A stretch of DNA of 16,457 nt from an uncultured Prevotella sp. (lineage in GTDB: Bacteria > Bacteroidota > Bacteroidia > Bacteroidales > Bacteroidaceae). Under the pieces are notes generated by a model. That model was not told the DNA's origin, did not search any database, and saw only the letters and a list, made by a program, of their open reading frames with translations. Positions 1 to 6,375 of the stretch are shown here, piece after piece (position 1 is the stretch's first letter; each line of letters starts with the position of its first letter). The position numbers and the translations under genes were made by a program. The stretch is from contig URJQ01000068.1 in the NCBI GenBank assembly GCA_900548195.1, positions 1 to 16,457 on the forward strand. Reading direction: 5' to 3'.

Positions 1-126
1 CTCGAACTTCCAGGACTCTGGAATGGTGCAATGAGCGATTGGAACACTATCTTTGTAGAGGTACCTCTCGGTACGTTCAATCCAGTAAAGACTGTCAATG
101 ACTTGCTTCGTGAGCAGCATCAATAA
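1..126 (+). CDS. DUF4301 family protein, C-terminal end only (partial)
   Basis: The window opens inside a plus-strand gene; frame 1 reads 41 codons to TAA at 124-126. The peptide contains LPGLWNGAMSDWNTIF and ends NPVKTVNDLLREQHQ. I recognise this as the conserved C-terminus of DUF4301 proteins of Bacteroidetes, whose function is not established. The recognition is from memory of the family and rests on this tail alone, since the N-terminal part lies outside the window. A strong intrinsic terminator follows 52 bases after the stop, so this is probably the last gene of its transcript. Confidence 0.7.
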   Translation, partial: LELPGLWNGAMSDWNTIFVEVPLGTFNPVKTVNDLLREQHQ

Positions 127-177
127 GCTAATATCTGCTTTCACACGGTTGCAGAAGAACTTATAAATCAGATAAAT

Positions 178-238
178 ATCAATAAACAAGAGCCGGATAA
201 CATGATGATTATCCGGCTCTTGTTTATTGATTTTTTTA
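178..238 (+). terminator. Strong intrinsic terminator after the DUF4301 gene
   Basis: Bases 178-200 pair perfectly with 209-231 (23 bp; core AAGAGCCGGATAA / TTATCCGGCTCTT) around an 8-base loop. A run of seven T follows at 231-237. This is a textbook Rho-independent terminator for the plus-strand gene ending at 126. On the minus strand the same stem is followed only by mixed AT-rich sequence, so a role in ending the minus-strand gene at 347 is possible but weaker. Confidence 0.9.
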
Positions 239-240
239 TA

Positions 241-336
241 AGGAGGTAATCGAAATTATTTTTTATAATAGCTATTATAATTATGAGAAATAGTTATAGT
301 TACTATTCATTATCAAAATAATTATGATTACCTTCT
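241..336. repeat. 96-bp branched palindromic element
   Basis: Bases 241-262 (starting AGGAGGTAATCG) are an inverted repeat of 315-336 (ending GATTACCTTCT) with 19 of 22 positions matching. Between these arms lie an 18-bp perfect palindrome at 263-280 (centre TAATAGCTATTA) and a small hairpin at 289-307 (AATAGT / ACTATT, 7-base loop). The whole could fold as a three-way junction in DNA or RNA. It lies 10 bases past the stop of the minus-strand porin gene, so it would sit in that gene's 3' untranslated region. It may be an interspersed palindromic repeat or small MITE; I see no clear target duplication. Confidence 0.6.
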
Positions 337-346
337 GATGTCCAGT

Positions 347-1981
347 TTACAACTTGAAACCCAAAGTCATAAGGAACTGGTGACGCTCATTCTTCACCTC
401 AACAGCATTAGGAGAATTGACTATGCCCTGGGTGGAGATAGTCTCCATAGGGAAGAAATCCCCCTTCTGTGTAGAGAACTGATAAGCAAAATCTATATTG
501 AAATTAGAGAAAGAGTAGCCCAAACCGCAGGTAACGCGATGAGTGTCTTTCCAGTTTACATAGTCTGTAGTTGACATATAATAGCATCCGTCTGCATCAA
601 GGCAAGAGCTGCGCATTCCGGTCTTCTTATACATAGGAGAGACGTAGTTGTAACCGGCACGGAGAGAAAGTTCCGGCGTTACCTTTGCCTCGGCGCCAAG
701 TTTCAGAGTATGCACGCCCTTTAGGCACTCCTTGGTGTTGTCATTCATGTATCTGTCAGACTCGGAGTCAATATCGTAATTGCCATAGTAATCATCATAG
801 TATTCATCAGTCACGTTACGATTGTCTATGCTACTGTAATCTGCATATTCATAGGAAAGTCCGATAGCAAGGTCTTGACCGTAGGTTTGTCCAAGTGAGA
901 ATCCGAATTTCCACGGAGTGTACATCTTGTATTTTATGCTTTCACTGCTTTTTCCATTGTCATAGAGTCCATACTTCGTATTGTTTGCGATAGTAGTATA
1001 GTTCTCGGAAGTGAGAGTGTACCATGTAGGAGTTGACACACTGAGACCTATACGGAAAGGATTATCCTCAATAGGGCAGAAGATAATACCACCCTTTATG
1101 TCAAATCCGTAACCGTCTATGTTGCGATCATCCACGGTAAACAAATCACCTACAGATGAATTGTTTCCATCTACGAGGTTCTCTCTATAAGCAGAAGTAT
1201 GGCGATAGTTGACATCCTTCAGCCCTACAGTGAAACCCCAGAATACACGGTCGCGAACATTACCACTCAGATTAATGTCATATTCACCAATGTAACCTTT
1301 CTGATCGCGAGCAAAAGCGAAGTCTGAACCGTCATTATAACCATACTCGCCTGTATTAGGATCCACAAGGAATGTATTCCACAGGATGTAATCCACTTGG
1401 GAGAAGTTGCGTGAAGTATATTCTGACTTGTCGTCATCATAACCCATGTACTCACCATTCTTATTCTTATCTACAGAATATCCGCCAGCATAACTGCTTC
1501 CACGCAATCCTTTTATATAAGCCATCTTGCTTTGAGAAGCACCATTTAGACGTCCTACGAGAGACAGAACTTCATTGAAGTTGCGGCTCTTGTGGTAATT
1601 GAAACCTATATTGATATAACTATCACTTCTACCGTCATTCAAAGAAATGACAAAACCGCCTTGATCAAAACTCATAGGAGTCTTACTGTCAGCACCGTAT
1701 TTGCCAAGAGATTTGAGATAGCCTCCTTCTATAGGCGTGTTCAATGCTCCAAAACTGAAGCTTGCAGAAGAACGACGGAAGAGTCCAATACCAGCAGGGT
1801 TGGTACTCATCGTTGAAATGTCTGCTCCCAATGCCTCCATTGCTCCGCCCATACCAACATAGCGGGCGGTACCATTAAGGTCTTCTGTCGCAATCTTTGC
1901 GCTCTCGTATGTCTCCTGAGCCATTGTCGGCAATGAAACCATTGCAGCGATAACAGCTATTGAAATATGCTTTGTTTTCAT
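347..1981 (-). CDS. OmpP1/FadL-like outer-membrane transport protein
   Basis: A 544-residue protein with a signal peptide (Lys-containing start, hydrophobic 6-19, probable cleavage near MAQ-ET at 22-23). It has the FadL/OmpP1 hallmark region RYVGMGGAMEALGAD at 40-54 and the plug-associated NPAG motif at 61-64. The remainder is rich in alternating aromatic/polar strands and ends LMTLGFKL, as expected for an outer-membrane beta-barrel. Bacteroidetes members are often labelled 'hemin receptor' or 'outer membrane protein transport protein'; FadL itself takes up long-chain fatty acids, but the substrate cannot be read from this sequence. It follows the Trp-rich repeat protein by 76 bases with no promoter seen between, so the two are probably one operon. 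The start has no Shine-Dalgarno, which is usual in this phylum. Confidence 0.85.
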   Translation of the reverse strand: MKTKHISIAVIAAMVSLPTMAQETYESAKIATEDLNGTARYVGMGGAMEALGADISTMSTNPAGIGLFRRSSASFSFGALNTPIEGGYLKSLGKYGADSKTPMSFDQGGFVISLNDGRSDSYINIGFNYHKSRNFNEVLSLVGRLNGASQSKMAYIKGLRGSSYAGGYSVDKNKNGEYMGYDDDKSEYTSRNFSQVDYILWNTFLVDPNTGEYGYNDGSDFAFARDQKGYIGEYDINLSGNVRDRVFWGFTVGLKDVNYRHTSAYRENLVDGNNSSVGDLFTVDDRNIDGYGFDIKGGIIFCPIEDNPFRIGLSVSTPTWYTLTSENYTTIANNTKYGLYDNGKSSESIKYKMYTPWKFGFSLGQTYGQDLAIGLSYEYADYSSIDNRNVTDEYYDDYYGNYDIDSESDRYMNDNTKECLKGVHTLKLGAEAKVTPELSLRAGYNYVSPMYKKTGMRSSCLDADGCYYMSTTDYVNWKDTHRVTCGLGYSFSNFNIDFAYQFSTQKGDFFPMETISTQGIVNSPNAVEVKNERHQFLMTLGFKL

Positions 1982-2016
1982 ATCTATCTATTTTTATAAT
2001 GAATTATACATCCAGT

Positions 2017-2044
2017 AATTATGAATTATGAATTATGAATTATG
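2017..2044. repeat. AATTATG x4 tandem repeat between two minus-strand genes
   Basis: Four exact consecutive copies of the 7-mer AATTATG (CATAATT on the coding strand) lie in the 76-base gap between the Trp-rich protein gene and the porin gene, 36-63 bases upstream of the porin start. Such short arrays can change copy number by slippage. Here that would alter intergenic spacing, not reading frame. Confidence 0.9.
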
Positions 2045-2057
2045 CATTACATTTCCC

Positions 2058-3026
2058 TCATCGTCTGCCTCCGAAATTGCCTCCGCCACCTCGTGAACCT
2101 CCTCCGTTAGAGAAGCCTCCACCACGTAAGCTTCCGCCATTGGAGAAACCTCCACCAGAGAATGTAGAACGATTGTTATTGAAATTGGAAGAGCGAGAAA
2201 CGTCATAAGTCCTGTCGTTGGAGTAATTCTTTCCTCTTCTTCCGGTGAAATTGCCTGTGCTTGAAGCCATCTTATTGTATATTTGTCCTCTTGTATTGGA
2301 TTCATTTTGTACCCCGCGGGCAATACTGCGTGTGCCGGCAGAAGCATTGCGCCTACCTGAGAAATTACCATGATTGCTTGTGCCAGGATTTACTCGATGT
2401 ACCACTCCGATATAGTGTGGATAGTGGCCCCAATGACAACCCCAGTAACCGCCTCCATGCCAGTACCAAGGATCATTCCAATACAATGAAGACCTCCAGT
2501 ACCAAGGGTCATTCCAAGCCCATGCACTGCCCCAATACCAAGGATCATTCCAGTACCATGAATTGTACCTATAATACCAAGGACTACAGAAGTATGGTCC
2601 GCCTACAAAATATGGACTATAGAATCCATCATAGACCATCATTCTGCGTGAATATCTGTAATCACCATCTTCATCGTAATCGTATGATGGCTCTGCAGTC
2701 ATAGATTGAATATCCTGAATATCAGCATTTAAAGAGTCAGGATAAGTACCATCTCCTGGGATAAAAGTAATCACATCATTACCTGTGGAATCTGTTCCTA
2801 CCACCTCATAGTGAGATGAGAAAGCGCCACGACGATTGTATTCATCCACATTACGATCTGAACCGCAATAGTATGTGCCAGACGTTCTTTCCAGCCTTGC
2901 ACGTCGTTGCGCCTCACGTTGCTCCTTTATCATTTTCTTTCTTGGAGCAAAGTAGAGATCATCCTGTGCAGAAACTGAAGAGAAAGTCATCAGTGCTACG
3001 ATTGAAAGAATTATATACTTCATCAT
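2058..3026 (-). CDS. Secreted Trp/Tyr-rich repeat protein with Gly/Arg-rich tail, function unknown
   Basis: A 322-residue protein. Residues 1-20 are a signal peptide (hydrophobic core 5-13, likely cleavage VSA-QDD). Residues 28-48 are a highly charged Lys/Arg/Glu helix-like stretch. Residues 112-125 are Asp/Tyr-rich. Residues 134-206 are extremely aromatic and contain three exact copies of WNDPWYW (159-165, 171-177, 183-189) spaced 12 residues apart. From about 260 the tail is Gly/Ser/Asn/Arg-rich with a doubled GGGFSNGG (291-298, 303-310) and ends GGRR. The start is supported by a strong AGGAGGA at 3034-3040, 7 bases ahead of the ATG at 3026; the second ATG at 3023 is an alternative. It leads an operon with the porin, suggesting envelope location. 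I know of no function for this family and do not assign one. Confidence 0.8.
   Translation of the reverse strand: MMKYIILSIVALMTFSSVSAQDDLYFAPRKKMIKEQREAQRRARLERTSGTYYCGSDRNVDEYNRRGAFSSHYEVVGTDSTGNDVITFIPGDGTYPDSLNADIQDIQSMTAEPSYDYDEDGDYRYSRRMMVYDGFYSPYFVGGPYFCSPWYYRYNSWYWNDPWYWGSAWAWNDPWYWRSSLYWNDPWYWHGGGYWGCHWGHYPHYIGVVHRVNPGTSNHGNFSGRRNASAGTRSIARGVQNESNTRGQIYNKMASSTGNFTGRRGKNYSNDRTYDVSRSSNFNNNRSTFSGGGFSNGGSLRGGGFSNGGGSRGGGGNFGGRR
2445..2552 (-). repeat. Three 36-bp in-frame repeats encoding WNDPWYW-N5
   Basis: Three 12-codon units in the gene above each begin with WNDPWYW, followed by variable pentapeptides GSAWA, RSSLY and HGGGY. At DNA level the shared part reads CCAGTACCAAGGATCATTCCA-like on the plus strand with a few third-position differences. 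This indicates amplification of an ancestral unit followed by purifying selection on the heptapeptide. Confidence 0.85.
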
Positions 3027-3075
3027 TTTTAGTTCCTCCTTTGTTCGATTTTTTTATTGTTTTGTTTTATGTTTG

Positions 3076-3083
3076 CAAAGTTA
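3076..3083 (-). promoter_or_regulatory. Bacteroidetes -7 element for the repeat protein/porin operon
   Basis: On the minus strand this reads TAACTTTG, matching TAnnTTTG, 49 bases upstream of the ATG at 3026. No good TTTG -33 box is visible at the usual distance, so it rests on the -7 box and position. Confidence 0.6.
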
Positions 3084-3530
3084 ATTGTTTTTTTAATTGC
3101 CGGATAGTAGGAAATCCCTAAACTGCAATAGGATTTTCCCTATCTTTATCCAACTGCAAATTTATAAAATAAAAATCACATTTCAAATCAATAAAAATAT
3201 AAACTTTCTTAATTCCTACTCCTTTAGCGCGAATTTGCCATGTTTTTGCCAAAAACAATCCTACCAAAATCAAAGTTCAACCCTCAAATTCAAAGCCTCA
3301 ACTCCACGATTTCAGAACCGTCATTGTTTCTGCACCCCCAATCAATAAACGAATTAACAACACCCCCAAATCATACAACGAACATCATATAGCGTACGTT
3401 TTGCGCATTCACAACTTTTCACAACCGTTAAAAGCTTGATAAATTTTCTCCGACTTGACTGAGGAAAAATAGTTTCAATTACAAAGAAAAATGAATAAAC
3501 GCACCAGAATTTTGCTTATGCGAACGCAAT

Positions 3531-3561
3531 AGCATAGTTATTATGTTGCAATAACTATGCT
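3531..3561. repeat. Palindrome A: 12-bp perfect arms, 7-base loop
   Basis: AGCATAGTTATT (3531-3542) and AATAACTATGCT (3550-3561) are exact reverse complements around ATGTTGC. It is closely related to palindrome B, which begins 44 bases further on. Confidence 0.85.
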
Positions 3562-3572
3562 TTCTCCTTGCA

Positions 3573-3607
3573 AAAGCTTAGTTATTACATTGTAATATCA
3601 TAGCTTT
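3573..3607. repeat. Palindrome B: diverged second copy
   Basis: AAAGCTTAGTTATTACA and TTGTAATATCATAGCTTT form an imperfect inverted repeat: an inner 7-bp arm TATTACA/TGTAATA and an outer 6-bp arm AAAGCT/AGCTTT are perfect, with four mismatched positions between. It aligns with palindrome A over its whole length (shared AGC-TAGTTATTA, TTG-AAT and CTTTC). Confidence 0.75.
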
Positions 3608-3721
3608 CATGCCCTATTTTTACTGCTTTTCGCCTGTATTTTTCATCTGTTTTTAGCCCCAATTTTGTAAATGTCTGATTATCAGATATAATAAAATTTA
3701 GCAAGAATCGCATATTTACGC

Positions 3722-3737
3722 GCGAAAATATTTTCGC
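3722..3737. repeat. 16-bp perfect palindrome GCGAAAATATTTTCGC
   Basis: A perfect 16-base palindrome inside the long gene-free region, flanked by ACGC and TCTG. GCGCGAA-type words also occur at about 3228 and 3769. It could be a dimeric-regulator operator, but no adjacent promoter is clear. Confidence 0.5.
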
Positions 3738-3856
3738 TCTGAATTTTTGTTAAAATATTGACATATTGCGCGAAGCATACATGAATATGAATCAACAAAG
3801 TGGCTTTAAATTCGAATTTATTTTGCACCATAATCTAAGCAGAAAAGCCAACAAAC

Positions 3857-3889
3857 ATGAAAACAAAAGTAAACATCATAAATAAATAG
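3857..3889 (+). pseudogene. Short reading frame cut by the MITE (possible leader peptide or decayed gene start)
   Basis: ATG at 3857 opens MKTKVNIINK and is closed by TAG at 3887-3889, whose three bases are the first three of the MITE. Removing the MITE with one copy of the flanking 9-mer joins this frame to TCT GAG ACA AAA ATT TAA, giving a 15-residue MKTKVNIINKSETKI. The start is of the usual Bacteroidales Lys-rich style, but there is no Shine-Dalgarno and only a near-miss -7 box (TATTTTG, 3819-3825). The frame could be a chance ORF, a leader peptide, or a gene remnant. Confidence 0.25.
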
Positions 3890-4110
3890 GGTGTCCAGTT
3901 CTGTGTTCCAGTTTTTAGTATCAAAAACAATGTAATAACCATCTAAATCATTGATAATCATTCGCTAAGTAAACTATAATCTTGTGCGAATCTACATCAG
4001 ACTTTTTGACAGTTAAATTTGTCTTATATTTTACACTTAATTTGCTAATTTATAGTGCTTTAAGTTGTTAAAACGTAATCAAAAACGAGAACATGGAACT
4101 GGACACCCTA
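3887..4110. mobile_element. MITE-like non-autonomous element, 224 bp, with TIRs and 9-bp duplication
   Basis: The left end starts TAGGGTGTCCAGTTC (3887) and the right end is its reverse complement, ending GAACTGGACACCCTA (4110). The match continues imperfectly to about 30 bp (25 of 30). ATAAATAAA occurs immediately outside both ends (3878-3886 and 4111-4119), as expected for a 9-bp target duplication. The interior is AT-rich with no coding capacity, so movement would need a transposase elsewhere. Because the ends also read TA...TA, a TA-duplicating (Tc1/IS630-like) origin is an alternative. I cannot name the parent IS. Confidence 0.8.
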
Positions 4111-4208
4111 ATAAATAAATCTGAGACAAAAATTTAATACGCCATCAAAAGCTATGAAAGTCAAACCCCAAAACCGACAAAGACTTTCACAATAAAATCA
4201 CAACAAAA

Positions 4209-4240
4209 TTTGGTGGTTTCGAAAATAGTTATTATCTTTG
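4209..4240 (+). promoter_or_regulatory. Bacteroidetes promoter for the DUF1015 gene
   Basis: TTTG at 4209-4212, 20-base spacer, TATCTTTG at 4233-4240. This is a full match to the -33/-7 consensus and predicts a start near 4247 and a leader of about 65 bases. The right end of the MITE lies about 100 bases upstream. Confidence 0.8.
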
Positions 4241-4311
4241 CACATGAAATACCGAAAAGTATTAAAAAAACATACAATTACAAGAATTATTAACCCAAAA
4301 AATCCAGTATT

Positions 4312-5580
4312 ATGGCAATCGTAAAACCTTTTCGTGGCTTACGTCCACCAAAGCAGTTTGTAGAAGAAGTAGAGTCTCGTCCTTATGACGTTCTTGACTC
4401 TGAAGAGGCTCGTAAAGAGGCTGAAGGCAATGAGAAAAGCCTTTTCCACATCATCAAGCCTGAGATTGACTTCCCAGAAGGAACAAGTGAGTACGATCCA
4501 CGCGTCTATGAGAAGGCTGCAGAGAATTTCCAGATGTTCCAGGACAAGGGATGGCTCGTACAGGACGAGAAGGAACAATATTATATTTATGCACAGACTT
4601 CATGCCTGCCAGCTAACGGCGGTAAGGAGAAGACTCAGTATGGTCTCGTAGTAGGTGCTTACTCTGGCGACTATCAGACTGGCGTAATCAAGAAGCACGA
4701 GCTCACTCGTCGTGACAAGGAGGAGGACCGCATGAAGCACGTTCGTGTAACCAATGCTAACATCGAGCCTGTATTCTTCGCTTATCCTGACAATGAGGTG
4801 CTCAATGCTATCATCATGAAGTACGCTGCTACAGAGCCAGAGTATGATTTCATTGCTCCAATTGACGGCTTCGGTCACAAGTTTTGGGTGGTAAGCGATG
4901 ATCAGGATATCAAGGTTATCACTGAAGAGTTTGCTAAAATGCCTGCTCTCTATATCGCTGACGGTCACCACCGTAGTGCTGCTGCTGCTCTCGTAGGCAC
5001 AGAGAAGGCTAAGGCTAATCCTAACCATAAGGGTGATGAAGAGTACAACTACTTCATGGCTGTTGCATTCCAGGCAAGCCAGTTGACAGTACTCGACTAC
5101 AACCGCGTATTCAAGGACCTCAACGGAAATACATCAGAGGAGTTCATCCAGAAGCTCACACAGAACTTCATCGTAGAGAAGAAGGGTGCAGAGGAGTATC
5201 GCCCACAGAAGGCTCATGAGTTCTCTCTCTATCTTGACGGAGAATGGTGGTCTCTCGTTGCAAAGGAAGGTACATACGATGATAACGACCCTATCGGCGT
5301 TCTCGATGTAGATATCTCCAGCCGCCTTATCCTTCAGGATATCCTCAACCTCGGTGACCTTCGCAGTTCTCAGCGCGTAGATTTCGTAGGTGGTCTCAGA
5401 GGTCTTGGCGAACTGAAGCGCCGTGTGGATAGCGGTGAAATGCGTGCAGCTCTCGCTCTCTATCCTGTTTCTATGAAGCAGATTATGGACATCGCTGATT
5501 CTGGTAAGATTATGCCTCCTAAGGCTACTTGGTTCGAGCCTAAGCTCCGTTCTGGACTCGTAATCCATAAGCTCTCATAA
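4312..5580 (+). CDS. DUF1015 family protein
   Basis: A 422-residue cytoplasmic protein without signal peptide. It begins MAIVKPFRGLRPPK and then has the family's SRPYDVLDSEEARKEA (residues 22-37), followed by FHIIKPEI. The central signature YIADGHHRSAAAA is at 214-226 and is the probable active or ligand site of DUF1015 (PF06245). The length is typical. In many Bacteroidetes the homologue sits beside serC and serA, which has linked it to serine metabolism; that is from memory, and no serine genes lie in this window. The activity is not established from this sequence. Codon use is strongly biased (Leu mostly CTC/CTT, Arg CGT/CGC) like the glucan phosphorylase at 8757, suggesting high expression. 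It has its own full promoter and appears monocistronic. Confidence 0.85.
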   Translation: MAIVKPFRGLRPPKQFVEEVESRPYDVLDSEEARKEAEGNEKSLFHIIKPEIDFPEGTSEYDPRVYEKAAENFQMFQDKGWLVQDEKEQYYIYAQTSCLPANGGKEKTQYGLVVGAYSGDYQTGVIKKHELTRRDKEEDRMKHVRVTNANIEPVFFAYPDNEVLNAIIMKYAATEPEYDFIAPIDGFGHKFWVVSDDQDIKVITEEFAKMPALYIADGHHRSAAAALVGTEKAKANPNHKGDEEYNYFMAVAFQASQLTVLDYNRVFKDLNGNTSEEFIQKLTQNFIVEKKGAEEYRPQKAHEFSLYLDGEWWSLVAKEGTYDDNDPIGVLDVDISSRLILQDILNLGDLRSSQRVDFVGGLRGLGELKRRVDSGEMRAALALYPVSMKQIMDIADSGKIMPPKATWFEPKLRSGLVIHKLS

Positions 5581-5614
5581 TAACGAGGCTCTGGTTTTTT
5601 GAATTTTTATACAG

Positions 5615-5689
5615 TCTCCCACAGATATCATGGAGAAACAGATTTGAATAACAATCATTTCTGTGAATTTCCGTGAAGTCTGTGGGAGA
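5615..5689. repeat. Long imperfect hairpin / interspersed palindrome after the DUF1015 gene
   Basis: TCTCCCACAGA (5615-5625) pairs perfectly with TCTGTGGGAGA (5679-5689), and the interior has further partial pairing (TCATGGAGAAACAG with CTGTGAATTTCCGTGA). CACAGAT/CTGTG-type words recur inside. I recall similar CACAGATTT-rich palindromes ending in TCTGTGGGAGA between genes of Prevotella and Bacteroides. It may act as a transcript 3' end for the upstream gene but lacks a clean T-run. Confidence 0.6.
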
Positions 5690-5706
5690 ATAGTAATCTA
5701 AAAAGA

Positions 5707-6324
5707 TTGTCTCACTCTAAAGCTTTTACACCATTGGAAATAGATTCATACAAGACTATAAGCGACAGCGTTGGCGAGGGTTACTACAGCGAGAAGCGCA
5801 GTAAATTCTTTGCTTTTGCTCATCATGTCAGAAATACGGATGAAATAAAAGCCTTGCAACTGCAATACAGAAAGAAGTATTACGATGCAAGGCACGTCTG
5901 TTATGCTTATAGATTGGGGCCGGATGGCAGTGAATTTAGAACTAATGATGATGGAGAACCGTCAAGCACTGCCGGAAAACCTATTCTTGGAGTGATGCTA
6001 AGCAATGAAGTAAGCGATATTGCCATTTTTGTGATAAGATATTATGGAGGAGTAAATCTCGGAACAGGCGGTCTTATTGTGGCATATCGCGAAGCTGCAC
6101 AGGATGCGCTGGCGAATTGCGAGATTGTGGAACAACTGGTGGAAGAGGAGTTTACCTATACTTTCAGTTATCCTATGATGAACAGCGTAATGCGCGTCAT
6201 AAAGGATATCCAGCCACGTATCATCGCACAGGAGTTTGACAACACCTGCTCCATTACTATGGCAATAAGAAAAAGTGAGATGCCAAGACTGAAGAATGCC
6301 TTGGAAAAACTGACGTTTGAGTAG
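5707..6324 (+). CDS. YigZ/IMPACT (UPF0029) family protein
   Basis: A 205-residue cytoplasmic protein. The UPF0029 core is clear: KFFAFAHHV near 33-41, YYDARHVCYAYRLG at 58-71, the signature DDGEPSSTAGKPILG at 81-95, and RYYGGVNLGTGGLIVAYREA at 111-130. A second small alpha/beta domain follows to the end. In eukaryotes IMPACT binds GCN1 and modulates GCN2; the role of bacterial YigZ is unsettled. The frame has no ATG ahead of the conserved part. It is open only from 5677, and TTG at 5707 is the earliest usual start; TTG at 5734 is an alternative. No good promoter is visible between it and the hairpin at 5615-5689. It converges with the minus-strand gene ending at 6376. Confidence 0.88.
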   Translation: MSHSKAFTPLEIDSYKTISDSVGEGYYSEKRSKFFAFAHHVRNTDEIKALQLQYRKKYYDARHVCYAYRLGPDGSEFRTNDDGEPSSTAGKPILGVMLSNEVSDIAIFVIRYYGGVNLGTGGLIVAYREAAQDALANCEIVEQLVEEEFTYTFSYPMMNSVMRVIKDIQPRIIAQEFDNTCSITMAIRKSEMPRLKNALEKLTFE

Positions 6325-6375
6325 GGGAGAGGTGGACTTCAAATAGGAAAAGCCGACGGAATAGTCACACTCAAA

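Larger units (their letters stand above)
3084..4208. other. Gene-free AT-rich intergenic region of about 1.1 kb
   Basis: No reading frame here looks like a real protein. The only longer one (3097-3348) has low-complexity composition and no visible start signals. The first third (about 3160-3410) is strongly C- and A-rich but G-poor on the plus strand. It contains the tandem palindromes, a 16-bp palindrome, a truncated short reading frame and the MITE listed separately. It separates divergent transcripts starting at about 3070 (minus) and 4247 (plus). An unrecognised small RNA is possible, but I see no full promoter-terminator pair. Confidence 0.7.

Noticed and set aside
2261..2704. 147-codon plus-strand frame with KDHSNTM-like repeats
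   Set aside because: It is the antisense reading of the WNDPWYW repeats; the minus-strand frame has the signal peptide, ribosome site and promoter.
3097..3348. 83-codon plus-strand reading frame in the long intergenic region
   Set aside because: Composition is skewed by C/A-rich DNA, there is no promoter or ribosome-site support, and no recognisable domain; it overlaps the minus-strand promoter zone.
4155..4189. TGAAAGTC / GACTTTCA hairpin upstream of the DUF1015 promoter, considered as an attenuator
   Set aside because: Eight bp with a 19-base loop, no T-run, and located upstream of the predicted transcription start.
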